A stretch of DNA of 64,000 nucleotides from Macrotis lagotis. Taxonomy: Eukaryota; Chordata; Mammalia; Peramelemorphia; Peramelidae. The stretch lies in assembly GCF_037893015.1 (NCBI RefSeq), contig NC_133665.1:108683471-108747470 (forward strand), read 5' to 3'. Shown in pieces: positions 53,497 through 64,000 of the stretch (positions are counted from its first letter, which is position 1; each line of letters opens with the position of its first letter). Under the pieces are notes generated by a model. That model saw nothing but the letters and a program-made list of their open reading frames with translations. It was not told where the DNA came from and did not search any database. A program made the translations under genes and the position numbers.

Positions 53497-56399
53497 ATGA
53501 AGCGGCAGAGCGAGCGCGACTCGAGCCCGGGGGCCCGCGGGGCGGCGGCGTCGTCATCGTCGGCGAAGCGGCCCCGGGAGCGGGAGCGGGAGCGGGAGCG
53601 CGGGGAGCGGGAGCGGGAGCGGGAGCGGGGCGAGCGCGGGGAGCGGGAGCGCGGCGAGCGCGGGGAGCGCGGGGAGCGGGAGCGCGGGGAGCCCGAGGCG
53701 GGCGGCGGCGGGGGCCGGCGGGCCGCGCACAAGAGCTCCGGCTCGGGCTCCGGCTCCGGCTCCGGCCCCGCCAAGCACCAGGCCCCGGCCCGGGCCCGCG
53801 ACAAGCCCCGCGGCGGCGGCTCGGGCGGCGGCGGCGGCGGCGGGGGGCGCGGGGGGCGGCGGGGGCCACCGCGACGGCCGCGGCTCCGGGGACGCCAACC
53901 ACCGCGCGGGCGGCTCGGGCTCGGGCTCCGGCCGCTCGGGGGGCGGCGCGGGCGGCGGCCGCGCCAAGGGCGAGTCGGGCTCGGCGTCCGCCGCGTCCCC
54001 CGGGGCGTCCCCGCTGCCGCCGCCGCCGCCGCCGCCCGAGCCGCCCGCGCCCGCCCCGGCCCCGCCGCCGCCGCCCGCGCCCGCGCCGCCGCCCGAGTAC
54101 AAGACGCTGCTCATCAGCAGCCTGAGCCCCGCGCTGCCGGCCGAGCACCTGGAGGACCGCCTCTTCCACCAGTTCAAGCGCTTCGGGGAGATCAGCCTGC
54201 GCCTGTCGCACACGCCCGAGCTGGGCCGCGTGGCCTACGTGAACTTCCGCCACCCGCAGGACGCCCGCGATGCCCGCCACCACGCCCGCGCGCGCCAGCT
54301 GCTGCTGTACGACCGGCCGCTCAAGGTGGAGCCCGTGTACCTGCGCGGCGGCGGGGGCGGCGGCGGCGGGGGCGGGAGCGGCCGGCGCAGCGGCGGGGGC
54401 GGCGCCGGGGCCGCGGCCGGCACGCCGCCCCCCGGGCCCCCGGCCCCGGCCGAGGCGCTGGGCTACCTGCCGCTGCACGGCGGCTACCAGTACAAGCAGC
54501 GCTCGCTGTCGCCCGTGGGCGCCGCCCCGCTGCGCGAGCCCCGCGCCCGCCACGCCGCCGCCGCCGCCGCCTTCGCCCTGGACGCCGCCGCGGCGGCCGC
54601 GGGGCTGTCCCGGGACCGGGCCCTGGACTACTACGGGCTGTACGACGAGCGCGGCCGCCCCTACGCCTACCCGGCCGCCTGCGAGGAGGACCTGATGCCC
54701 GAGGACGACCAGCGCGCCACGCGCAACCTGTTCATCGGCAACCTGGACCACGGCGTGTCGGAGGCGGAGCTGCGCCGCGCCTTCGAGAAGTACGGCGTCA
54801 TCGAGGAGGTGGTGATCAAGCGGCCAGCCCGCGGCCAGGGCGGCGCCTACGCCTTCCTCAAGTTCCAGAACCTGGACATGGCGCACCGCGCCAAGGTGGC
54901 CATGTCGGGCCGCGTGGTGGGCCGCAACCCCATCAAGATCGGCTACGGCAAGGCCAACCCCACCACGCGCCTCTGGGTGGGCGGCCTGGGCCCCAACACC
55001 TCCCTGGCCGCGCTGGCGCGCGAGTTCGACCGCTTCGGCAGCATCCGCACCATCGACCACGTCAAGGGCGACAGCTTCGCCTACATCCAGTACGAGAGCC
55101 TGGACGCGGCCCAGGCCGCCTGCGTGCAGATGCGCGGCTTCCCGCTGGGCGGCCCGGACCGCCGGCTGCGCGTGGACTTCGCCAAGGCCGAGGAGGCGCG
55201 CTACGCGCCGCCGCCGCCGCCGCCGCCTCCGCCGGGCCCGGCCGCCGCCCTGGCCGCGCACTACGAGCTGCTGCCCGAGGGCTACGCGCGGCACCGGGGC
55301 CCCGAGGCCGACCTGCGGGTGCGGGACCGGACGCCGCCGCACCTGCTCTACTCGGAGCGGGACCGGGGCTTCGCGGAGGCGGACTGGGCCGGGCCGGCCA
55401 AGGGCGCCGAGCGCAGGAACAGCCTGGAGGGCTACGGCCGGGCGGCGCGCAGCCGCAGCGGGGACCGCTGGGGCAGCGACGGGGACCGCGGCGCCTCCAA
55501 GCCCTGGGAGGAGCGGCGGAAGCGCCGCAGCCTGTCCGGGGAGCGCGGCCGCTCGGCGCACTCCCCCTACGAGGACCGGGGCCGCGGGCGCGGCGGGGGC
55601 CCGGCCTCGGAGCGCAGCCCGGAGCGGCCGCGCAGGGACCCCCACGGCGGCGAGGCCGCGGCCGACAAGGAGCCCGCCGACCCCCTGCCCAACCACCGCC
55701 ACGGGCCGGACGAGAGGGCGGCGGCCGACGGCCACCCGGCCCGGCGGAGGGACGCCGAGCGCAACCACCGCGGCGGGGGGCGGCGGCGGGGGAGGCGGCG
55801 AGGCCGAGCCCCGGCCCCCCGAGGAGCCCAAGGCCGAGGCCAGAAGGCTGCGCAGCCTGTCGGAGTACGCGCAGACGCTGCAGCTGGGCTGGAACGGGCT
55901 CCTGGTGCTCAAGAACAGCTGCTTCCCCACGCGCATGCACGTCCTGGAGGGGGACCTGGCCGTGATCGGCGGCCTGCTCCGGGACCACGCGTCGGGCGGC
56001 AAGCTGACCCAGCTCAAGATCGCCCAGCGGCTGCGCCTGGACCAGCCCAAGCTGGACGAGGTGACGCGCAGGATCAAGCAGGGCAGCCCCAACGGCTACG
56101 CGGTGCTTCTGGCCACGCAGGCCTCCCCGGGAGCGCCCGGGCCCGAGGCGGCCCCGGCCGTGGAGCCCGGCCTGCAGCGGAGGCTTCTCAGGAACCTGGT
56201 GTCGTACTTGAAACAGAAGCAGGCCGCGGGGGTCATCAGCCTGCCGGTGGGGGGCACCAAGGGCAGAGACAGCACGGGCATGCTCTACGCCTTCCCGCCC
56301 TGCGACTTCTCCCAGCAGTACCTCCAGTCGGCGCTGAGGACACTGGGGAAGCTCGAGGAAGAGCATATGGTCATAGTCATAGTGAGAGACACTGCCTAG
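53497..56399 (+). CDS. RBM15B: RBM15B (OTT3), single-exon, frame disturbed at two G-runs
   Basis: Nuclear Spen-family RNA-binding protein. It recruits the WTAP-METTL3/14 m6A writer to target RNAs, acts in splicing and export, and in placentals binds XIST. The gene is intronless in mammals. The start MKRQSERDSSP matches the family. Three RRMs follow: 54098-54340 (YKTLLISSLSPALPAEHLED...), 54722-54955 (RNLFIGNLDHGVSEAEL...) and 54964-55195 (TRLWVGGLGPNTSLAALARE...). An Arg/Ser-rich linker leads to the C-terminal SPOC domain (55,880-56,396), ending EEEHMVIVIVRDTA, TAG. The frame shifts by one base near 53,831-53,866 and again near 55,771-55,792, both in G-runs. Family-like protein reads across in the next frame each time, so I think these are sequence errors. 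Allowing for them, it is about 966 residues against 890 in human. The excess is an N-terminal RE/GE run and Gly/Pro stretches. Confidence 0.93.
53567..53698 (+). repeat. RBM15B: GAGCGG-type repeat coding an RE/GE run in RBM15B
   Basis: A purine-heavy GAGCGGGAGCGC-like tandem tract encoding alternating Arg-Glu and Gly-Glu-Arg (RERERERERGERERERERGE and on), roughly 40 residues. As I recall, human RBM15B has only a short PRERERE here. Confidence 0.85.
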
Positions 56400-59300
56400 C
56401 CGAAACCGGCCTCTCCCCACCTCGTCTTTTCTTTGTGTCACGCCGATTCTGCTCTCGGTTTGGCTTTCCCGCTCAGTTTATTATGGTTGCTTTGGTGAAG
56501 GCCAAAAGCCCCACCTCCACCAAAACTCAATTTTTTTTTTATGACCATTTGAAGGTATTCCCATTTTATTGATTTCTAATGTATGAAACACTTTCCAGTG
56601 TGTTCTGTATTTTATTTTTTAACTAACTGTACGGAGAGTTGTCAGTAAAGCCTTTGTCCAAGGATCCATTTTTAACCCTGTGCAGTGTACTGGTTTAATG
56701 CAGACCCTGGTGTGGCCATGGAGCATGTGGCCTTGGAGGTTTCCCATTACTTGCACAAGAAACCACCCACCCCCACACGGCCACATACACCCCTTGCCTC
56801 CGAGCCCGGCCTTCTTACACAAAGCTGGATCGAGTCCTGATCTACTTTGGGGCCTGTAGTGACTTCACCTCAATCTCTAGCTATCGTGACTAGCATAGAG
56901 CATGCACGGCCCAGCACCCACACCTCTGTTCTGGCCCTAGAACAGCCACAAAGACCCCAGTGTGTCTCACCCACCACTTCACAAAAAACTGCTGCTGCTC
57001 CCCCCACCCCCCATCTAGGAGGTCTGCTCTTAAAGAGTATAGATACCATTTCGAAGCACTTCAGGTGTTAATAGAACCTGCCTCATTTCAAGACCTTGAA
57101 GAAAGCACGTGATGCTTTTTGCCCCGTGTATTGGTGAATCTGCTAGAAATCACCCTCAAAAGCTCACTTTCCTGTAATCTGTAGGTGAGGAGAAAGTTAG
57201 TTCTTCAAGTAATTCTTTCCAACTAGAACATGAGGACCAAAGACACATCAGCTTCCCTGGTCACTTTTGCTTTGGGGACAGACTTGGTTGTAGAGTCAGA
57301 ATGTAGCTACTGGTTTATGTACAGGAGCATGAACTGCAAGGATTAGGGAACCTTCTCAAGGAATCCTTGACCTACAGATCCAAGGAAGAAAAAAAAATCT
57401 TTAAGTTCCACTTGTGAAATCACTTGCCCATCTAGCCAAAGGACTCAATCACCCTTAGGAGCTTCTGCTAAGATAGGTCATGGAGGGTGGAGCCACCAAA
57501 GTGTCTGAGCTGTGGAGGTATGAGTTTAAGAGTTCTAGATTAAATCTTTAGCAATTCAGGAGCCACTGGGAAACAAGCATACAGTAAACTGCATTGTGTA
57601 GCACCAAACCATCCACTACTAACCGAATCAACCAGCACTGATCAGACCTACAAGGTTGTGTCAAACCCAAGGAGCCACCAACACACACCTGCCTTCTGGC
57701 AGCTTAGAATGAGACTTGAGGCAGCAGAACCAGGGCAATGATTGGGAGGGGGGGGGATCTGAAAGTCTTTTTAGTAAGTCTGTGATTAAATGTTCTCTTG
57801 AAAGCAGCTCATGGCCTCCCTCTCTATTCTTCACTACCAAAAGGCTCAGTGCAGCCCTGGCCTCTGGCCTTGCAGAGGAGCTTGTCCTCAGTGAAGTTGG
57901 CAGCAGTTGCTAAGCAAATACTAGGCTAGAGTTATGGTCTGCAGCTTTTTGAAATGAGGCTGTAGTGAAGTAAAACAAAACAACCCTTTAAAATGCAAGC
58001 CTCCCTATTTACCATCTCTTTAAGTCCTGAAAAGCGCCAAAGATTCCTGCCCACTAGAACGTTAACACTGGGGCAAAAACCCAAGCTCAAAGTGCCAACC
58101 CTGCACCCCAGAGCCAGGTAGGCTAGATCTACACTGCCTGTCAGTCACTGTGGAGGGAATTCTTTACAAAGTGAGTGCTTAATAACCACTAAGAAAAAGT
58201 CTCTGGAGGCTTGTTTTGGGGGTTTTTTTCCCTTTGTACTCTGGCCATCTGGTATTCATGTCAATGAACCTGAAACTTCTCAGGAAACAAGGCCTTGTTA
58301 AGGCTTTCCTCCCAGAGCAAATCTCAAGAAGGAAACCGAGTCCCAGGGCATGTTCAGGAATAATCAAGGAATTCCAGGTTTCAGAATTTATTTTTCACAA
58401 TTTTAGAGAGCCGAGGCTACAACAAAATCCTTTGCCTGAACCCTTTATTCCAGCAGGCAGCTAGGGATCGGCTGCAGTTGGCAAATAATTAGGAACACCA
58501 AGCTCAGGCATGCTGGAAGTGGAAGCTGAAAAGCCAGCCCTCCCTCAGGGACATGAGAGCAGAACGTGGGCTGGGCTGCTGTGGCTGTGTCCTTGAGGAC
58601 GGTCAAGGCCAGCCCATGCTGGACTGCCAGGCTTAGGACCAAAAGCACCCAGACAGCTTCCAAATAAGACAAGCTTTAGGACCTCTCCTTTATCTGTGCA
58701 AGATGAGGGTTACCAGGCTTCAAGGGTGACCCGGGATTTGGAACCAAGTTCTACTGAACTGAAAAGGCCATTCATCTTACTCTTCCTTCTCAGGGTAACC
58801 CATCTAACCTCCACTCTGCTGCTCCTCACTGGAGGTCCTCTTCTGGTACTTCTTTCTCAAGTGACCAGATCTTTTCCCCCATTTCCCTAGCTATGTCTGA
58901 ATCCCACTAGTGGTCCCTTTGGGCAGCACCCTGGCAGTAGAAGCACTCTGGACTTCAGACTTCTATCAGTGCCCATCTCTAGAACTCAAAGCTAGAGGTC
59001 TATCTTGCTGCTGCAAAGAAAATTGTGTCAGACTTAAGGGTTGTTTTTTTTAATATTACTGATAGTTCATTACTAAAAGGAATCTATAAATTGTATTCTT
59101 TCTTTTTGGGTAGATTAGATTTGTGGCCTCAGGTCTTTGGTAGCTCAGACAAGCTAAGGGAGAGGTAGGAAGGTGTTTATTCAGCCCTTCACTGGGGCTG
59201 TGTCCCTGGGGTGGATAACTCTAGGGGGCTGTAGTCAAGTCAACCAAACCCAGTTTTCCTGATGGGAGACATCACTTCTCATTTGCCATCCTCATGGGAT

Positions 59301-59982
59301 CTGTTTCCAAGCTTCTTCTAAACCAGCCACATTTCAGAGACAGTTAAGTCCTATTGTTGGCTGAAGGAACCTTACAGGATTTCAGAGTTGTAATCCCAAA
59401 ACTTAATTAGAACTAGATGAAACTTTAGAAATCATATGCACCAACCCTCTCCTTTTAAAGCTGAGGAAATGGGCTGAGAGAGGAAGACACCTGCTCAAAG
59501 CAAGACACTGATTTAGGGGAAATGCCAAGTCTAGGAAACAAGTCTGACTCCTTAATACATAAACTCCCTGACCATTGCAGACAAGACTGGAGTTTCATCT
59601 AGAATTTAAAGTATCTTACCTTTCTTTGGATCCACAATACTGGCATAGAAAGTAAATGTTAATTGCCTTAGCTGCTGCACAGGGACAGAAGTTGTATATG
59701 GAAGGTACAGCTGGTGCCTCAATTTTTCCATCCTCTTGGGAACCACAATACATTTGTGTGAAATGGGTCTGATAATCTATCCTGTTGTGATAAGACAGCT
59801 GCCTGAATTATCATTTTTTCCATAACCCTAACCACCTTTCTATCACCACCCCCACAATATGAAGGAGTTGGACCAGGAGCCTAGAAGCTGTTACTGTAGT
59901 ATAATCAAAAAATGCTCATAACTGGTGGCATTCACTGAGGGGTTCAGGGCAGTGAGGAACACCATTTAAAGAATATGGAGAG

Positions 59983-60076
59983 GGGGCAGCTAGGTGGCGC
60001 AGTGGATAGAGTACTGGTCCTGGAGTCAGGAGTACCTGAGTTCAAATCCAGCCTCAGATACTTTAAAAAAAAAAAA
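59983..60076 (+). repeat. CORE-SINE, 3' truncated
   Basis: Head and part of the core up to CAGCCTCAGATACTTT, then a poly(A) run. The target duplication is AAAGAATATGGAGAGG and AAAGAACATGGAGAGG. Internal truncation with an intact A-tail. Confidence 0.88.
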
Positions 60077-60709
60077 AGAACATGGAGAGGATTTTGACTT
60101 GTGATTTCATTGGTGTGGGAAACTCAAAAGGAGGAAACTTCTCCCTCTGACAAAGCAAGTTAGTATCTCTGTGCAATTAGTCTTAAAACAGTTACCTCCA
60201 GCTTAATTTACAAGTTAAATGACTTGTCCAGGGTCACTCAGTCTGGGTTGGTATCAGAACCAGAGTCTCAGGTCATTCCCCTATCCACTTGATCATATTA
60301 CCACTACACCTCAGTATCAATTCAAACTCTTACTTTTTCCTCCTAAAAACAAAGCAACTAAGGTTGAAGGAGAAAAGAATTACCTTTCTTAATAATCCAG
60401 CTTCTGGTAAGGCCAACCCTATCCCCTCTTTTCAAATACCCTTTTCAAAGGCAAACAACTAGCCCTTAGTTCTCTCCCATGTTTCCACCTGTTCAACTTT
60501 GTACACTGACCACTAAATCACTGTGGCAAAAGTGCTTGGGCTTGGCTGTCTTATCACTTCAGGCTCCCTTTCTACTACAACTTACTTTCCCAGGGGCCCC
60601 TGTTGTCCTTTCCACCTTTCCACCTCCCCAGGATTAGCTAGCACGCACTCTGCCACGGCTTCAGTCATATCCATGGTCTACTCTCTTGAAGCCAAAGCAA
60701 GGAGAAGGT

Positions 60710-60730
60710 GGGGGGGGGGGGGGGGGGGGG
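60710..60730 (+). repeat. G21 homopolymer
   Basis: Longest perfect G-run in the window, in the likely RBM15B 3' UTR. Its exact length is doubtful. Confidence 0.9.
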
Positions 60731-61006
60731 AGAACTGGTTCACACTATAGTACTTCTTTAGAAGCAGCTATCTGAAAAGACAACGACACCTCCCTGCATG
60801 GAAAAGGCACAGTGAAGCTTGCTAGAGTGAACTGGTTCTTTGTCTCAATGAAGTTCTTGGGGGGGGGGGGTTGATTCTTACCACATTGCTACTGCTGCTG
60901 TCCCTAGAGAGTTGAAGAAATCTGTCTATACTGGGCAGGAAGGGCCCCACCTACTGCTGCAAAAAAAAAGAATAGGTAAAGGCCATAAACAAAGACAGAC
61001 TTGTAG

Positions 61007-61012
61007 TTTATT
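61007..61012 (-). terminator. DCAF1: poly(A) signal AATAAA, minus strand (DCAF1)
   Basis: AATAAA on the minus strand about 990 bp after the DCAF1 stop. It implies cleavage near 60,985-60,995. Confidence 0.6.
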
Positions 61013-61027
61013 TTGTATTTTTTTTAA

Positions 61028-61033
61028 AATAAA
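61028..61033 (+). terminator. RBM15B: poly(A) signal AATAAA, plus strand (RBM15B)
   Basis: First good plus-strand AATAAA after RBM15B, with an ATTAAA at 61044-61049. It would give a transcript of about 7.7 kb. Usage is inferred. Confidence 0.45.
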
Positions 61034-62003
61034 TACACTTTACATTAAAGAAAAAGGCCTTTGATTTGTAATTTTTCACACAGGAGAAAGGGAAGAAAAA
61101 AAAAGATAAAAAAAAAACTGAATCACGAAGAAAAATAGAGAGGGAGTGAACTTATATCACAAGTTCCCTCATCTCCACAAAACCAGTATCCACAGTGACC
61201 AAAATACCAGGACCTGCTCTTGCCTGCCATTCCGTGAGGGTGGGTGAATGAATATGTGCATATACATGGCAAACAGCAGTCAATGTCTGCCTTCCTCCCA
61301 AGCTCTGGCACGAAGGCACCTCAAGTCAAGGAAAAAAACACCAACATCCTGACAGCATGTGAGGCAACAAAACCTTTTTTTTAAAAAATCATATATTATA
61401 TTTATAATAAAATAGTCTTAATCCTTATCAATTTAAGAAACCACGATTTTCCTTTTCTTTTTAAATACTTGTGTAAAAACGCCTCTTTATATTGATCTTT
61501 GGGCATCACTTTCTCCCAAAGGAAATGAAGCTTAGGGGACAAGGTACCCGGTGGATATAAGTTCACACCCTCTTTGCTATAAACACCTGCAATTTTTTGT
61601 TTTTTGCTTTTATATAAAACTATTTCTTGTTCTTTAGTAAAGAACTTTATACAAAGAAAATATATTGTGAAATATCCCCAGAGAAGTGGGGCTTTTCCTT
61701 AAGGAAAGATTTGTCCATCCTGGAGGAAGTGGGGAAAAGAAGGCAGAAAAAGGGCCTGACCCCTCGTCTCTTTATTGAATGGCCACTGTTGGGCACAATT
61801 GATTCTCTGCTTAAGCCAAAACCCTCCTAGCTTGAAGCCTACAGGTTCTTGGAAAATAGCTATCCCTGGGAAAGGGGATAGAGACAGGGATGGGAGAGAG
61901 AGAAGAGGTGTCAGGGAGGCTTGTTCTGAATTCGCTGCTCATTTGGTCTCCTGCCTGCCAGGAATAGAATTTCTTCAGTGGGCATCCATATGATGATCAC
62001 TCC

Positions 62004-62062
62004 TCACTCATTCAAAGATAAGATGATGTCGTCTTCCAAATCGGAGTTATCTGTGCTATCAG
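62004..62062 (-). CDS. DCAF1: DCAF1 (VPRBP) last coding exon (partial gene)
   Basis: DCAF1 is a WD40 substrate receptor of the CUL4-DDB1 ubiquitin ligase, also known as the target of HIV Vpr. Only its last coding exon is here. After a CTACCTTTCCAG acceptor it reads DSTDNSDLEDDIILSLNE and TGA, the acidic C-terminus of the family (human ends SSDNSDLEDDIILSLNE as I recall). The exon is 59 nt and enters in phase 1. The gene runs toward higher coordinates and converges on RBM15B, as in human. Confidence 0.9.
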
Positions 62063-64000
62063 CTGGAAAGGTAGAGAAGAAAAAGGGAGGTAAAGAGGAG
62101 GTTATGTGCTGAACCTGGAGGCAGTGTTCAGAAAGTCCTGCGCTCTACCTTTATCCTCCCTGAGTGGGTCAATTACCATGTTCAAGAAAGGAGAAAACAG
62201 ACCAATTAGCTCCTCGGTGTTGGCAGCTGTGAGCACATCTGTTGCTGGCAACCATATCCTACCCTGGGAAATCTCAGTTCAATGTTCTTTTAAAAAAGGT
62301 AAAGGCAATTTTAACTTTTCTTTTCTTAGGAACCTTTCTGCTGCCTGACAGGGAACCTCAATCCAAACAGAAAGGAGATATTCCCCATCCAGGGTTTTAG
62401 CAGGGGTCCATGTCATACAGTGCTGAACCCGAGATCATGGAGTGGCAGCCAAGCCCAGAGGATCCTAAGATTCTCAGGGGACAGAGAACAAGATGTTACT
62501 CAGAATAGTGTTCTTAAGACAGAATATATAAAACTTACATAGGGGTCCTCCCATCTTAGTGCTACCTGGGTAACAGGGTAAGTCAATATTCACAATTCCA
62601 TGTAAGTTGAATATTCCATCCCATCTTGGTTTCTCATTTGTTAACCACATTCTCATGGCCTAAAGATTCTAGACTAGAAATGAGGGGTGTCAGTAATGAG
62701 ACTCTGGATGTTAGGAACTTGGATATTTCCCCCTAAACTTCTCAGAACCGCCCCCCATGTAACATTCATCAAATCTTTTTCTCCTGTAGAAGGTCTGGGA
62801 TTTACCATCAGTGAGCCTCTTCATTAGCAGCATCACCTTCTAAAGAAAGATGGCCTGTCCAGACTTCCAACTAAAAAACCCTATGGGAACACCAATTACC
62901 TTTGGAGTATTAGCTATCTGACAGCAATGCCAACAGAGAGGCTATTTTGAAATTCAAGGCAGGGATTTGACTTCCTTGAGACTTGCTCCTACTCTCAACA
63001 ATGGAGGTCTAAGGCCCACCTAGAACACACCACTGAGCATCTTTTATGCATATAAAGTTCCGATAGCCTGCTTCATTATGTTCCTTCCTCCTCACATCTG
63101 CAGGCTGTACTAATGCCCTCTTATATAACATTGCTTGGAAATGCAAGGAGTCAAATCTGATTCTCTCAGCTCCCTCTATATTTATAAAGCCTACATGGTC
63201 ATTCAAAAGGGGGTCATCACATATAATTTGAAATCAAGCAGGGGGGCGGCTAGGTAGCACAGTGGATGAAGCACCAGCCCTGGAGTCAGGAGTACCTAGG
63301 TTCAAATCCAGTCTCAGACACTTAATAATTACCTAGCTGCGTGGCCTTGGGCAGGCCACTTAACCCCATTTGCCTTGCAAAAAAAAAAAAAAAAAAAAAA
63401 AACCTGAAATCAAGCAGGACAGGAGAAAGCCTGACTCTAGTTTCAGTGTCCATTTTGGCTGTTCACAAAACAGAAAATGCCAATGAATGAGAAAACAAAA
63501 ATTTTTAGCAATCCTGTAATTCCCATGGAAGGGAATGAGTTGACTTCTCGTCTTAGCTATGTGATTACTAAACATTTACTGTCTCTTTAATAGGCTTAAA
63601 GCTTCCAAATGGATAAAGATCAGGTCTCATACTCTGCAAAATTTTATTCTTCAGATTTTTTCTGATACTAGAGTTAATTAACCACCTTATTGGAAATTAC
63701 AGGTAAATCAAAACATTTTCCCAAACATCACTTCCAAGAAAAAGAGAAGGAGACAATAGAGCTCTTGAGCAAGTCTAGACCAGATGGCTAAAGTAACAGC
63801 TCCTGGGATCAGAGGAATCACAATCAAGCAAAGGAGACAGAAAGCAAAGATCTTCTAAGAAAACAAGGAAGGAAGATTAGAGAATAGAGACCTGGAATTA
63901 CTGGAGTAAATTACTAAAGGTTATCTAATCTCATCTCCAGCAGTCTAGAAAAGAGATGCCAAGAAGGCTGGGGGCTCAAAGAAGAGAAAGGAGGCCAACA
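62063..64000. other. DCAF1 last intron (to window end)
   Basis: No further DCAF1 exon was recognised on the minus strand. One young SINE at 63,243. The rest shows nothing I can name. Confidence 0.55.
63243..63404 (+). repeat. tRNA-derived CORE-SINE (WSINE1-like)
   Basis: Full copy with a pure A-run of about 24. The target duplication TGAAATCAAGCAGG lies at 63229-63242 and 63405-63418. The pure tail suggests a recent insertion. Confidence 0.93.

Larger units (their letters stand above)
50240..56400. promoter_or_regulatory. GC/CpG island over RBM15B
   Basis: Six kilobases of extreme GC content: a G-rich minisatellite (50,545-53,100), the RBM15B promoter and its whole coding exon. Base composition alone keeps frames open on both strands. 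Confidence 0.9.
56400..61050 (+). other. RBM15B: RBM15B 3' UTR and flank
   Basis: About 4.6 kb without other genes. No clear AATAAA occurs between the stop and 61,028, so a long 3' UTR is likely, as in human. It holds MIR-like scraps (59,400-59,600 and 60,190-60,300), one truncated SINE and two G-runs (60,710-60,730 and 60,859-60,870). Confidence 0.5.
60985..62003 (-). other. DCAF1: DCAF1 3' UTR
   Basis: About 1 kb from the stop codon to the minus-strand AATAAA. AT-rich and without SINEs, unlike the intron beyond 62,063. Confidence 0.6.

Noticed and set aside
50379-53804. A 1,141-codon minus-strand frame over the minisatellite
   Set aside because: Pure translation of the C-rich strand of a tandem repeat running into the RBM15B 5' end. 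No domain, and the composition alone removes stops.
50616-54125. A 1,169-codon plus-strand Gly/Arg-rich frame
   Set aside because: Repeat translation that runs out of frame into RBM15B. No start context or domain.
50414-56092. A 1,892-codon minus-strand frame, the longest in the window
   Set aside because: Antisense shadow of RBM15B joined to the repeat array. The RBM15B protein on the opposite strand is the conserved one.

Overview
The window looks like nuclear DNA from an Australian marsupial, most likely a dasyurid. The main reason is about fifteen copies of one tRNA-headed SINE. The copies share a head (GGGGCAGCTAGGTGGCRCAG), a CORE-like middle and a tail running CCCCATTGCCTTGCAAAAACC into poly(A), and most are flanked by clear target-site duplications. 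Marsupial MAR1-type, MIR and L2 remnants are scattered around them. The gene order DOCK3 - MANF - RBM15B - (convergent) DCAF1 is the mammalian 3p21-type neighbourhood.

Layout. 1-25,060: the last exons and the 3' UTR of DOCK3 (+), with splice sites and phases that fit exactly, plus an in-frame extra exon at 18,948-19,070 that looks like a cassette. 25,060-40,900: intergenic DNA filled with old LINE (L2, CR1/L3, L1-like), SINE, MITE and microsatellite sequence. 41,100-46,855: MANF (+), four exons, led by a GC-rich CpG island with CCAAT boxes, a CTCF-like site and short GC minisatellites. 46,860-50,240: intergenic, holding a decayed cathepsin L-like processed pseudogene on the minus strand. 50,240-56,400: a large CpG/GC island made of a ~2.55-kb hierarchical G-rich minisatellite followed by the promoter and single coding exon of RBM15B (+). 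56,400-61,050: RBM15B 3' UTR. 60,985-62,062: 3' UTR and last coding exon of DCAF1 (-), with an intron running to the window end. RBM15B and DCAF1 converge, and poly(A) signals of both strands lie within about 45 bp of each other.

The genes do not form one pathway. DOCK3 is a neuronal Rac exchange factor. MANF is an ER-stress and secreted trophic protein. RBM15B is an RNA-binding adaptor of the m6A writer complex. DCAF1 is a CRL4 ubiquitin-ligase receptor. Their grouping is conserved synteny.

The strongest unusual signal is the G-rich minisatellite beside the RBM15B promoter: 35-66-bp subunits inside 216-bp units inside a 1,086-bp block present twice. It leaves all six frames nearly stop-free and creates very long spurious ORFs. 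The RBM15B reading frame as given is broken twice, both times in G-runs, which I read as probable sequence errors because the protein on either side is intact. No functional viral element was recognised.
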